Assembly (NCBI RefSeq): GCF_001649575.2
Contig: NC_051436.1
Coordinates: forward strand, 4,160,573 to 4,224,572
Source of the DNA: Kryptolebias marmoratus
Taxonomy: Eukaryota; Chordata; Actinopteri; Cyprinodontiformes; Rivulidae
Direction: 5' to 3'
DNA: 64,000 nt
The notes below the pieces were generated by a model, which saw only the letters and a program-made list of their open reading frames with translations, made no database searches and had not been told where the DNA came from. Each line of letters begins with the position of its first letter. Position 1 is the stretch's first letter. A program made the position numbers and the translations under genes. Below, piece after piece: positions 20,689 to 34,400 of this stretch.

Positions 20689-23271
20689 TTAAAACGACCG
20701 AATTATTTTACATAAATAATCACTGATAAATATATTTTCATACCTAATAAGTGTGCAATAACATATATGAAATGAACCCTATTAATCACAGGCTGATGGC
20801 CACCAGTTAGCATAAATGCTAACTTAACATTGAAAACACCATAGAAGAGCTAACGTGATTAGCACGCTGGATATTTATTTAAGGCAGCCTCGTTAGCTGC
20901 AGCTTTTACAAACATATTCAAGGTTTAGTGAAGAAAAGGTGAAAAAGATTCCTCCTGCTGTTACCCCTCTCTACTACCAGGGTTAGTTGTAACCGATTTT
21001 AAACTACAACCCAAATGGTAAAACTTACTTTAATCCAATTTGTTACCTTTTTGTTCAAGAGCTCTTGGTAGCACACGCACAAAACGACAGATGACTATCA
21101 GTTTTTATTTATTAATGCCTACTTTTAACTTCATTGCAGTTTGGTTGCATATATTGGTTTAGGGTTAATTTTGTCGTAAATAAATATGTGTGGTTGGCCT
21201 CCCCGCAAATGTTCGATACCAGTCGTTGTTTTGTTGTTTTAAACCTTCGGAGGCAAACCTTTAAGAGTCATGACTGATGTGGTCAACAGTTTGTCTGTAT
21301 TTCTAAGTTTCTTTCCGTGCTACTTTTTGCACTAATGATGCAATACAGAAAATAAAAGAAATGACAACTTCCTACTGAAAGGAAAGAAAAAGAGAAAAAA
21401 CTTCAAGTTCTACAAATAAAAACATGGCGGTAGAGCAAAAGAGGTTTGAGTTCCTCAAATTTTAATGTTCAGTAAACGCAGCATGATTTTATGCTAAAAT
21501 CTTAAGGCGGTCAGTCAAAACACATCTTGTTGTAAGTGATTTAAGATGACGTCAGGTAGGCAGTGATAAGTATCACCCACGTTAGATTAACTTTAAGTAA
21601 CGTTAATAATTAAACCACATGATGCGTAAAAGTTTACATTTAGTCTGTCAACTTTCGCAACAAATGTCTTTATTGCAATAATATTAGAAGTACAGCTGGA
21701 TTTGTTTTACAAAGAATGCTAAATATAGTTCTGCAGCGTTATTTTACTGAACTTTCCTGAATCACAGTGTTACTCAACCTCAGGGAGGCAATAAGGCCGC
21801 TAGCAGTTAAATCCGCAATGCTTTTCTTTAAATTTTATGTTGGTTATAGTTAATTTATTCTTAAGTAGTAAACAAAATGAATGCAGTGTAACTTTGTCAC
21901 TGAGCATTACTGTGTTTTTTTTTAAGTTTAGTGTTTTCTAACATGTAAAGGGAATGTGTGAGTTGTGCTAAAAGTTAAACTAAAGTGTCAAATGTTAACT
22001 GAAGAGCTAAACTGTATTTTTAGGCAAGTTAGAAGTCTTGGGAAATCATCCGATTGGGCAACAAATGTGATTCATTTCTTCGTTTTCTCCCTTTACTTTT
22101 GTAGGAAGTAGATGTTATGTTGTTATTGATGTACGAATTCTGTTGATGCCTAAAACAAGTTCTTTGATAAATTTTTAGCCAAGAATATGTCTTCTAAACA
22201 TTAAGTTTTCTCTAAAATCAGATGCTAGTTAGGATCTTTCTGTTCTGACTGATAAACTTTACTAATCACTCAGCAGGTACTGTCCTCAGTTATGCAACAA
22301 CTTTACCAAAGTTTTCCCCGCAAGGAAGCAATTTCTTTTAAGCAAAGTTTATGTTTGACAAAGTTTTTGTACTGAAGTGTTTGTGGTTTTAGAGTGATCA
22401 GCTTCGATCTGTGGGAAAAAATAAATAAATGTTCAAATACTAAATTGCCCATATCAAGCTTTTGTGTTAAATAAATATACAATTCATTGCCACTAATGGA
22501 AAAATCAGTGATTTAAGTTGGAAATTAAGCTCCGGGCGGTAGAACTGATTTTTAAAACAACTTATTGTCATAATATATGTATATTAATGTTTTCTTGGTG
22601 GTTTTAAACAAGAAAACGATGCTTTCGATTAATTGATGAGTTTAAATATAGCTTACCTTGACTATTTACAGTTTAAATGAGGGGAAAAAAGATTTCCGTT
22701 TTACCATGGAGATGCCTTTCTCCCATTTGTGAGCAAAGTTTCAAACGAAGCTCCCTGGATGTTTTCATTTCCGTGACATTTTCGAGAATTATCCGCAGCC
22801 AGCTGCGAAGCTTAAGAAGCAGCTGGTTCAGGACTAGAAATAGTTTTTTTTTTAATTTATTCACTGAATGAAAACCACTTTGCCTTCCTGTGCACTCAGA
22901 GCGCTGGAACCGATTGATCAAACCGAGCTGCTACCTTTCAGTGTTTCCGAGGCACACAGCGGGAATATTGTGTCAAAGCTCCGCAGCGGAGAAAGGAAGG
23001 AAAAAAAAATTTAAATATTACGCCACCTTTCCTCTTAAGATGTAGGTGGGCTTCCAGCTGCTGGAAACGCGTCTCAGTGGCAGCTAATGCACAAAGCCCT
23101 TCTTCACATTTTTCATTTCATTTCTTTGTCATCTCTAAAATTGGTCTTTTTTTTTTTTTTTTTTTTTTTTTTCCTCCACTGCTGTTACTTCACTTTCCAA
23201 CTGATGAGAAATTCAATCGCTTCTGACATCAGAAGATTATTTTTTTTTTTTTTTTTTTTTTTTCTTCCCAG

Positions 23272-23938
23272 TGGTGCAAAGGAAGGAGGACAGGAAATTA
23301 AGGAGTTACCTGGAGGGTCTCCGTCAATCCACATTTCAGCTGGAGCGAGAGGGAAAGGCGCCGAGGGGAGAGACGGGAGAAGACGAGCGCGAGTCGTGTC
23401 TGCTTTTGGCAGCTGTTCCAGCAGCCGGTTGTCTTGTTATCGGCTGTTAGGTTTTTGTTTGTTTGTTTGATTCCCGTGGTGTTTTTTTTTTTTTTTTTTG
23501 ATTTTTTTTTTTCTTTTTGACAAGTCCTTTCTATTTTTAACTTTAGTGTGAGATACAACTGCTGTAAAACAGAAAAACGCAAGAAAAACATTACTACAAG
23601 AGTGTTTTATTTTTGTTCCACTGTTGATTTTTGAGGTCCTTTTTTTGTTTCTTTTTCCTTTTTTATGTTTTACAACTTTTGTTTGGCTGTGAGTAGCAGG
23701 AGCTTCCATTCTCCAAAACTATCATCAGAACCCCTTCCTTGCCTAGTTAGGACCTGATAACCTGGTATTCCTCAAACACCTGAAACTGGCAGCTATTCTC
23801 TTTTTGTCTGTGTGTTTGGGGAGCTCTGTGACCACAGCTTAAGCACCACTCAGCCTTCTAGTCACCTAAGCCTAACTAAAGCCAGCCAGCTCTAGCCTGG
23901 TCCAGCCCAGTTCAGCCTGCTCCGATTATCTGGACAGG
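23272..23938 (+). other. gigyf1: Probable gigyf1 5' UTR exon 2
   Basis: Preceded by a ~21-T pyrimidine tract and TCTTCCCAG, and ended by GACAGG|GTAAGAA. The stretch between has a non-intronic, mixed composition and lies just before the first coding exon (24017). The full 667 bases may not be one exon, since it includes long T runs at about 23480-23510. Confidence 0.4.
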
Positions 23939-24045
23939 GTAAGAACGTTTTGAGGAGCATTTATCGCTTGTTTCACCAGCGCAGAAAATAAAATTAAATC
24001 TGTCTTTCCTCCGCAGATACTCAGTTCTGTGTGGACGTGAGGAAT

Positions 24046-27000
24046 ATGACTGCTGAGACTCTTAACTTCGGCCCAGAATGGTAATGAATTGACTTTTTTT
24101 TTACATTTTTGAGGAAAACAATTAATTATTGAATTAATTGTCTGGTTTTATGACCAAATTTCAATGGGATATTCTTGAGTCTGGATGCTCAAATTTGAGT
24201 TTTTGACAAACGCTTCCATGAAGTAGTTATGTTGTAGTTTTTGTGTAAAACTAAAAAGTGTGTCCTGATGGACGCCTCGTAAAAGATAGACAACAAAATG
24301 TTCAGTGGTATCATTTCTACTAAACATCCACTGAAAGTTGGAGATTCCTGACCAGCCCAGAGCTCAAAATCCAAAATGGCTGACTTGTGTGTGTGAAAAA
24401 TTGGGATTTACTTCGTCCAGTTTGTATATCAGTTCTCCTGTCACACTCAAAGGGCTGTTCAAGCACAGTTAGAGAATGTTTGGGTCCATGTTTGATTGCA
24501 CAGAATTGATTTTTATTGCTTATGCTAGTTATCCTGGTCACTGAGCGAAACCAGAAGAAAACTACTGGTTTTCCAGATTTCAACCAGAACAGTTAGGTTG
24601 AGTCTGACGTCTTTTCCAGATCCGAGTTCTGACTTCCGAGGTGAATAGAATGGATCTGTGTTTGATCGTTGCCCCGGCAAAGTAGCCTTACTTTTGTTTT
24701 TTTGCTTGTTCCCACCGAGGGTTAGTTGTCCCGAATTTTTTTTAGCATTCTTCAGGTTGACAAATAGACCATACCATGTAGCTAACTACAACAAAAACGT
24801 TCACCAATAGTCTTTGTTCTGATATTTTTTCTTTTGCTGCAAAGAATATCCACACAAAAGACATTAACACAACTAGGGATGGTAAATTTCAAAGTTTAAG
24901 AGGCAAATATTAGCAGTTGTTTTTCTTTTGTGCTAAACTTAAAAGCTTTTAAAGTTGGGTTTTGTGAAAAGGTTTTAAATAAATAATATCTTGCATGTTG
25001 GATATCACTCTTTGATTGAACCTCAGTTTGGAGAAGTAGTTTAATTCTGATTGGATTGATGAGCAAACGGCTAGTCGGAGCGGATCTAAAATCAAAGGGA
25101 ATGTCTGCCATCATAAATCGCCTCCAATCAAAAACTTTGTATGTAAACACTACTTTATAAACCTTTACATCACAGTCAGTTTTGCTTTACATGTTTCCTG
25201 TCAGAAATGTTCTGATATTCCTGCAGGAAGTGCTACAGCAAGCTGCTGCTGACACAGAAGTTTATGTAAAGAACCATGTTGTACTGTGCTTGTAACTTAT
25301 TCAAAACCCAGATGTAGGCATAACACGAGGAAATGTAATCAGGTCATGCTGTAATTTTTGCTGTACCTAGTTGATTAAATTTGGTTTTGACTTTGGTTCA
25401 GGAGGAAAAATGCCATTTGGTCCGAGGACAAAATATTTAGTTTTCTTTTCTCTGAGCTAAAATACTAGCTGGCATTAGGAATGGGCAATGAGCTTTGAAT
25501 TCTTAAGTAGTCATTAAAGTGCACAAATTCAAATTGTGTGACTTGATAAGACTTGTCTTGATAAGCAAGTCTTTTTTTTTTTTTCCTTCATGGGCGCCTG
25601 GTGGTGAAGTCTAACCACATATTAATGGTAATGCACCAACCAGCATGGTTCTGTTTCTTTTTTTCTTTTTTGTTCACAAAACCCATAAAGCAAAAGTGAT
25701 TTTACATCTGCTCCTGACATTTCTTTTTTTTTTTTAAACAACAAAGTGGAAACTCTGGCCATGGCTGAGCCACAATCATTTGACAAAAAAAAAAAAGAAG
25801 ACAAATTACTGGTAATTTTTGGATAATACTTTTGCTTGAAATGCCCATCCATAGTTACCATCCCTGGGTTATCGGGTTACTTTAACCGTCAACACGGCTC
25901 ATAAACTCAGAGGGTTTAGTTTTTAGAGTCTGTTGTCCTTGACGTTCCTGCAGCTTCTGACTGAAGTGAAAACATTGGCAGAATCCCCTCCACGTCTCTG
26001 TGTTTCACTGCTTTCTCCTCCTCTGTGGATGTTTGTGCAGCCATTATAAGAGGGGGGGGGCGTAGTCTCCAGCTTCTATCGGCCTGTGACTTCTGTGTGC
26101 ATTCTTGGTTGTGTGCCAGAATATTTCCCTCTCTGCACATCTGCAGCAGCTTTCCTCTGCCTGTGCCCCCTTTTTTTTTTAAATAAAGCTGCAGAGCCAC
26201 TTCACGCGCTCGCCACGTACAGCTGCCCCGCTCCGAATGTTTACGGTCCTTTTTCTCAAAACTGTTTGAATGTTCTGAGGTCGTGTCGGTCGTTGTGGTG
26301 GAGCCCAAAGTGAAAACAACCTGGCACTTCAGCACAGTTGAACATATAGGTTAAAGTGTCTGGGAGATGTTTGATTATTCCAGTCATTGTTGGAACTTTA
26401 AATACAGATGAAGTAGCCGAACTCGGCTCTCCTCTTATCGTGCAGATGAGTCTCTGCTCTGCTTAGTTTAACTTCTTTGATATGTTTAATACCACCGACC
26501 GGTCCGTCTGGATGTTTTCCTTTACCCTGTACATTCCTCGCCCACCTCCACATCTCTGAGCTGCATATGGTTTTGATGCGAGACTGTTAATCAATGACAC
26601 ACTTTGTCGAGGCTGCTGAATGGAGCCATTGTTAAACAGCGGGCCTTGGAAGCCGGCCTGCGAGTAATAGCTTATTAAAATGAAATTCTGAGATTGGAAC
26701 GCCGCTATATCATCTTCGTCGAGCCAAGTGTATTCAGGGCAAGTTGTGTTGGAAAATGGTTGATTTACTTCAAATTAGTTAATTTTTTTCTTTTCTCCAC
26801 CACAAGACGGATGTGATCATTTTCTTCTGCGACGAAGATTAAAAGGAATTTCAAACAGAACAGACTTGGAGCTTTATTTTTGTACTTAGCCAAATTATTT
26901 CTGGGATTTTTTTTCTTCTTTGCTTTGTGTCAGTTATTAAAACAAACAAAGAGTAGTAATCCATTCAGTTCTGAACAGCTTTCCGCGCTCTTCTTCATTC

Positions 27001-28433
27001 AGGCTTCGTGCACTGTCCAGTGGGGGGAGTGTGACGTCTCCCCCTCCTTCCCCCGCCATGCCAAAGTACAAGCTGGCCGAGTATCGCTACGGCCGAGAGG
27101 AGATGTTAGCACTTTATATCAAAGACAACAAGGTCAGTGGAGAACATCTTTCTCGCTTATATTTGTCTGGATTTTACTGACACTAAGACAAAACTTCATG
27201 TTCTTAAACTACAATCAGCTTTTGTTCAACTAATATTTTGTTTGTGTGTGTTCATGTGTTTGTTAGTCTAAACCAGGGGTCTCTAATCCTGGTCCTTGAG
27301 GGCCACAATCCTGCATGTTTTCCTTGTTTTTCTGCTCCAACACACCTGATTCAGAGGTTAAATCACCTCTTCATGTTCTGCAGAAGCTTGTTAATCACCC
27401 ATTGATTCAAATCAAGTGTGTTGGAGCAGAGGAACAAGTAAAACCTGCAGGATGGTGGCCCTGAGGACCAGGATTGGACACTCCTGGTCTAAACTGTTAG
27501 CAAAAAGTGGAAAGTAATCAATGGATGTACATCTGCAGCTAGTTAACTTTTAGGATTACCCCACTTCAACATGGCCACCGCAGCTAATCAATATGAGCCA
27601 ACACAAAGTCAGTTTTGTGTATGTTGAGACCGATTTTGAGGAAGCTGAGTCTTCCTCAAAACGTTCTCCGAGCGCCGACACATCTCTTGAGATTTCAGGA
27701 GATTGTGCAAAAGGTCATTTACGAGGTTTGATCAAAACAGCTGTAATTCCTTCCTACTTAGACATGACAGCGTGTTTGTAGGACTGCGGGTTTCTCGGCC
27801 ACGGTTTGTGTGTTTTTGTCCTCTTAAGCACCAGCTCTTATTGTGTTTAGGTCCCAGAGGACATGCAGGATAAGGAGTTTGCTGCTATTTTGCAAGATGA
27901 GCCCATGCAGCCCCTGGCACTGGTGCCCCTCACCGAGGAGGAGCAGGTCTGTCACAACGCTCTGAAGTCTTTACCTTATTATATCAGATGTAACATAACC
28001 TCGGCGAGCTGCTTTTTTTATTGGCAGCTGGACGAGTTTGCATTCCTCACATTCTTCTCTTTCGCCCTCTCCGCAGAGAAACTTCTCCATGTCCGTGAAC
28101 AGTGCGGCGGTGCTGAGGCTCATGGGAAAGGGAGTGGGTGGGGCCGCACCAGCTGGAGTTGTCCGTGGACGAGGGGCCACACGAGGTGGCCGAGGTAGGG
28201 GCAAATGCCAAACACAAGAATAATAAAAACAGATTTGATTTCAACACGATGAATCCACATTCGCAGCTCTGAAACTGCAATGGCCGCTCTTCAAGCAGGG
28301 CAGCCACTCAAGTGTTCATTTCCCCTCTTTCATCCACCATCTTAACACAGCACACTTCCTCTCAGCCTGTCTAAATAATCCTCCTTTTGTCCGGCCTCAC
28401 CTGCCCAAAACCCACTGGCCTCATGAACTTACC

Positions 28434-28464
<31 letters not shown>

Positions 28465-31400
28465 TCTCATCGCACGCCAGTGTAAACACTCATTTCAGGA
28501 CGGTCAAGAGAACAATTGTTTGGTTACAACACTCTGTCATGTGCTCGTGTGTTCGGCTGTCTGACTGCCTCCTCCACACACTGTTTTAGGTTTTTAAAAT
28601 TAATAAAAATAAAGCAATAGTTTGTGCTTTTATGTCCTGGAGGCTCTGAGATTGGAGCTTAACTTCTCTTAGAGCAGTTCAGGTGAAAGTCGCCGTGGAG
28701 AAACAGAGCTTTGTTTTAACCGATCCAAACATTTCAGATGTGATGTCACAGATTTGAATTGTTGATATCAGATGTAGTTTCCTGCTGTGGGCGAAGTTAA
28801 CCATAATAATAAACAAAGGACAGGAGCTGAAACTTTGTAAAACTGCTCGGCACAACGTGGTCTTTACTAAGGCAGGTGTTGAAGGTCATCTGAGGCCACA
28901 AGCTGTATTTTCTTTTCTTTCTTTGTATAATTTCTGAAATAGTAAACAAATAAATAAAACAGGAACTTGACTTGTCCCTAAAGGCTATCTGACATTTGTT
29001 AAGGTAACCTGCACAGCTGGTTAGATTCTAATCTGCTCTGAATTGTATACCAGATGTGCGTGATGTCCAAAGGTTATCAGAAATCAGCATATCAATACAT
29101 TCCAGACAAAAATGACACGACAATCAAATAAAACCCCACTGCCTTAAATGTCTATAGCTGATTTAGCTAAAATGTTAAAACAGATAAAAAGGGCTGTTAG
29201 CACTGTGATGAGAAAAGAAGAAAGAATGAGGATTAGCTTGTCTTTATCCCCCGTAGGGCATCTGAGTGTGTTTGTCTTTAGCATTAGCAACGTATCTCAC
29301 AAACCTGAAACTCTACAACTCAAGATGGCAACCGCAGCTAATCAACACAAAAGTAGCTATAATAACTCAGTAGATGTTAGTGATTGAGCTCCTTGGTGTT
29401 GTAGTAGCTGAGAGTCTGCATAGATCACAGCAGGTCTTGCAAAATTGCATTAGATTGTTGCGTAACATTATTTACCAGGTTTGACCTAAACAGCTACAGT
29501 CTGTCTCCTCTGATCATAAAATAATCTTAGTTTAAACCTCTGGCGTGAAAGGCTTAATTTAAGTATTAAACAGTCCCAATGTGTACAAGACTTGTCCATC
29601 ATCTTGCTTCCACAGTTCAGTCCTTTCTGAATATATTTGTCTTTTTTTTGTTTTGAAGCCAGTGTTTGAATTTTCTGCATTTCTGTTTCCAAAATACAAA
29701 ACTCGAATCCCGTCGTTGGTCTAGTTTCATTTTTAAAACTGACCACATCCTCTTTGTCGTTAAACAAACAGGCCGAGGCCGTGGTGAGACTGGATTCTAC
29801 CAAAGAAGTATTGAGGACACTGAAGTAGGCTTTGGCCGCAGCGTCCGAGAGATACACCGCAGCCAGAGCTGGGATGACCGGTGAGGAAATGTTTGCAGGG
29901 ACACGACTCTGTGCTGTTTTGTAAATAAAAAGCTTTTATCTGTACTGCTGAGAGGATCTGTCATCCTGCGTATTAGGTTCTATAATCTGCTCTGTTGTTT
30001 CTGAATGTTTTTGCTCTTGAGGTTATCTCACATTTGCAGACTTTATTTCCTTATCTACCTGCTGAAAGGAAGCATTTGTGTGCATCTCTGTAGAATTTCT
30101 TAATTGATCCGTATGAATTCAGGTCTGTTTTGCTCGGACCCAAGTGTTAGCAGGACTCGTTTCCCCCGGATAAAAACTGGATGATGTTATTGATTTTTAT
30201 CTTGTGTTTATCACCTAATTTTCTGTCCGTTTCCCACCATCTCCTCAGGGGTGAGCGTCGGTTTGAGAAGCCGCTGCGGCGGGAGGCGGTGCGTCCTGGC
30301 TTTGAAGAAGCTGGAGGTCCCGGGGGTCCCGGGAGGAAGGAGTACACAAGGGCTGACAGCGATAACTGGCGCACCCTCCGCGAGGAGCAGGAGGAGGATG
30401 AGGGGGAGCCGGGCAGCAACTGGAGGCTTTCTGGACCCCGCAGGGATGGTATGATAAATACAGACGTTTATTTGTTACCCGTGCCTCAAACTTTGAACAG
30501 GAAACAATCATCAAACAAGACCTTTATCGACTGACTTAATTCTTTTGATGGATAGCTGAAATGTCTTTACATGGGGGGTGTCTTCAGTTGCTTGAACTTT
30601 TAATGTTATATTGTTAAGTCTGTGGCTTAGTTTAAATTCAGGACATAAAAGGTATTTAAAAAAAAATCAGGTACATCCAGTTACAAAATATCTGCCAGTA
30701 AGAACATAACAAGTGTCTTTATTGATATAAATGTTAAAATAAAGAGTGACCTTCAGAAATGTATTTGCTTATTTGATTGAAACAGTCCTGTTAGAAGTCC
30801 TAAAGGTGCTTATGCTGACATCTAGTGGCTATGAAGAGAATTTAACAGAATGAGTGGTTATTAATAGTTCAGCAGTTTCAGGAACTGAGACAAATCCAAA
30901 GAATTAACTACAAATTAACTATCTTTCACCCGTTGAGGGTCTGATTAAACGCGCCGTAAGAGCTGACCCCAGTCTTGTTTTCTCCGTTAGATGGTGGTCC
31001 TCGCTCAGCGGGCTGGCGGGACCACAGCGGTCCAGGTGAAAGTCGCCGGAGGAAGTTCGACTTCGACTTCCGGGACTCGGAGGGTCACGGTCCCGGGCGC
31101 CGGCGTGCAGGGAGCGAGGGGTTGGAGGACGACAGGGACGGCCTGCCCGAATGGTGTACGGATGAGGAGGATGGGGAGATGGGAACCTTTGACTCCTCTG
31201 GAGCCTTCATGCCTTTGAAGGTACGTCACTTTTTATCGTGATCTAAAAAACATACTGTTTGAATGAAGAGGCTGTATTAGTTTTAATGTTAGTATTATTA
31301 AGATTTTGAGAATTGTTGGGCTCTTTGTTTTATAGCTGATATATTTTTCATTTTATGGTTTATCAAAATAACCTTTTATAGTCTAGAAGACTGAATTCAC

Positions 31401-34400
31401 CTCACATGGAATGTTTTAAACAAAGAGGCAGGATAAAAAAAGCTTGTGATATTTTATTATTCTGAGATTTTTTTCTCACACTCTCAAAATGTGTAAATAC
31501 CACATCACTCGGTGTCAGATAATGTTCCCACCTTTAATGAACTTAGAGAATGTGTATATGAAGTCAAGTTTGACTGAGAAAAATGTAATTATAATCTTTT
31601 CTGAGCCTTCAGTACAGCTGCATTTTGACTGCAGTGTTTTTGTCATCTTGTCAGTGGTTTAAAATTAACTTTTAATTATACCACAAAAGCTTTGCAACAA
31701 AATTTTGATCAAAAAAGTGTAATCAGACCAACAAAATGTTAATTTTTCTCCTCTCCTCCTGGTGTTTGTGCGTTAGAAGGGTGGTAAGGAGACAATCCTG
31801 GAGGAGGAGTTGGACTTCAAGGGCATCGAGGAGGAGGACGAGGAGGACAACTTTCCTGATGTAGAGAGGAAGAGCTCAGAAAGCGACAAAGGTGTGCAAA
31901 AAAATAATCTGTCTTTTATTTCTTAGGTCTCCGTACCTTATCTGCTCAAGAAAAAAAAAAATCTCATTTATTGTCTTTTTTTTTTTTCTCTTCAGAGAGT
32001 AAAGATGCCATGTCTGCTGCAGGGGATGATAAAATAAAGCCAGCATCACCCTCCTCTTCCTCTCCTCCAGCCCACTGTGCCCCTCCATCACTGGAACCTG
32101 GAAACATTGGTCAGGTGATGGAGAACTGTCATCTGAGCAACAGCCACTCAGTCAAGGCCAGCAGCTCACCTGCAGATGGTACGATTTCTAACAAACACCT
32201 GGAGTGTGTGTGTGTGTATAAATTGTACAAATCACCCATATAAAGTTCTATTAAATAGCTTGCACATACCTACTTATTCTAAAATAGTCATTTACTTTAT
32301 AAGTGAATCTTGTTTTGGAGCTTTAAGGGTTCCTGTGTGAGTTCTCTTAAGTGTGTTGGACTCTTTAGCTCCAGAACAGCGTGTGTACGTGAGAGAGAAA
32401 ATTTGGCCCCGCGTATATTTTGGTTTGACATGGAATATGTTGATCTGCAGTCATTTAATATCTTGTTTACTGAAGCTGCTGTTAAAGCTGGATCAGATAC
32501 AGAACCAGCAGGCGGCTCTGCTGCTCACCGCCTCCATAAACAGCCAAACTAAAAATAGGACCCATTGTTTAATTCGTCGTTCTTGTTGTTTCTGTGTCAG
32601 ACTTGGCTCCCATCGGGGGCTCCAAGGCCCAGCTGAGCAGCACCGCCCCTGCCGTCGTCACTGCTGCCGCCTCCTCCTCCTCCTCCTCCAGCCTACCTCC
32701 CCCACCCTCTTCCTCTGCTGCTCCTCTCCTCCCTCCGTCAGGAGGAGACACCGAGGACGATGAAGGCATGAAGCACCTGCAACAGGTTGGAACAGCAGCT
32801 GCACATATACGTCATCCTAAATAATGCATGCAAACAAAAAACATAAATAATTTAAGTAGGTCAAATATAAAACCTTATTTCGATGCATTTTCACAAAATA
32901 CATTACTGCGAAAGACAAATGCACGATTTACTGCAGCTCAGACTTTTTTAGGTAACTCTTCTGTTTGCATTTTTTCCCAATTTTGAAAATAAAAGCAAGA
33001 TGTTTTTGTTCTTTTAGTTTCAGTAATCTTAAGGCTGATTTTAAGACCCACTGAAATGGCCAACCACTCCACAGTCTGTGCTAATGAGGCAAGAATTAGT
33101 GACTCCATCTTGCTAAGTGCTACATTACATCCTTAGTTGTCAGACCATGGCCATTAATTGTTATAATTATTGGAACCTGAACTGCATAATTGTATTTTGG
33201 ATGTGAATGTTGTACTGTCTTAGCTCATAAATAATTGAAAACATGACCTTTTTAGTTTTTCTGTCTGCATGCTGAGCTGAAAACTAGCCAACAGGCATGA
33301 AGAGGCGGCTTGTAGAAGTTCAGTTCGTTTAACTTTTTTTGGCCTAAAGCTTGATCCATGAGTGCAAGCCAATCGATCGGTGATAAAGTTCCTAAAATAG
33401 GATTAAAGGTACAAAAACGGTAGAGCATTGGGTCGGCATTTTGCGGCCGCTAACACTTGACTGGACTTGGTGAGAGGTTGGTTACATCATACTCTTGTCA
33501 ACTGTTTCAACAAGTTGCATGATATGTCTATTTAAGTTAAATGAGACTGTTTGTGTGTTTTTGGACTGATGATAAAGGTGTACAACACACACAAGGCGTA
33601 ATAGTAGTGATAGGTGTAGCACCTGGCAAGATGGCCTCCACAAATCTGGCCTAGTGTTCTCAGTGGCTATGTCAGTGATCCTTGATCTTTGTTAACTCAA
33701 ATGCACAACTTTTAATTTAGCTCTCTGCAACTAAAGTGAAGCTGTGAGTGTGAAAGTGTTTTCGACAGAACGTAACTGAAGATGTTTTTGTGTAGGAGGC
33801 AGAGAAGATGGTGGCGTCACTGCAGGACACCTCTTTGGAGGAGGAGTGTTTCACCCAGGCTCTGCAGCAGCAGGAGAGCAGGAATACGGCCGCTGCTCTG
33901 CCTCTAACTCACGAGTCCGCCATGAAGTGGTTCTACAAGGACCCGCAGGGCGAGATCCAGGGTACCCTTCAGCACCCAAAACCCCCCTTCTGTACCGAGT
34001 TCAGTTACTCTGTGTTTAAAGCAAAGAGAGTCATGGTCCCGTCTGTGTTCACTCGATCCTCAGGGCCGTTCACCACGGTGGAAATGTGTGAGTGGTTCCA
34101 GGCCGGCTACTTCACCATGACCCTGCTGGTGAAGCGGGGCTGCGATGAGGGCTTTCAGCCCCTGGGGGACGTCATCAAGATGTGGGGCCGCGTGCCCTTC
34201 GCCCCGGGGCCCTCCCCGCCGCCCCTGCTGGTGAGACAGCTCCCACCGACGCAGCGCCCGCAGCCTAGCCGGGGGCCCTCTGGGACTGTGAGTCAGACCT
34301 CTGCTGAACTGCAGGATTTGGGGAGGGGAGGAGGGAGATCAGATAAAATAAAATGTGACAAGGCTATTGCAGACAGGGTTGTTTGGTTTTAGATTTCTTT

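Noticed and set aside
23087..23709. Overlapping plus and minus open frames rich in Phe or Lys
   Set aside because: Generated by long T/A runs around the gigyf1 5' UTR exon; no protein features.
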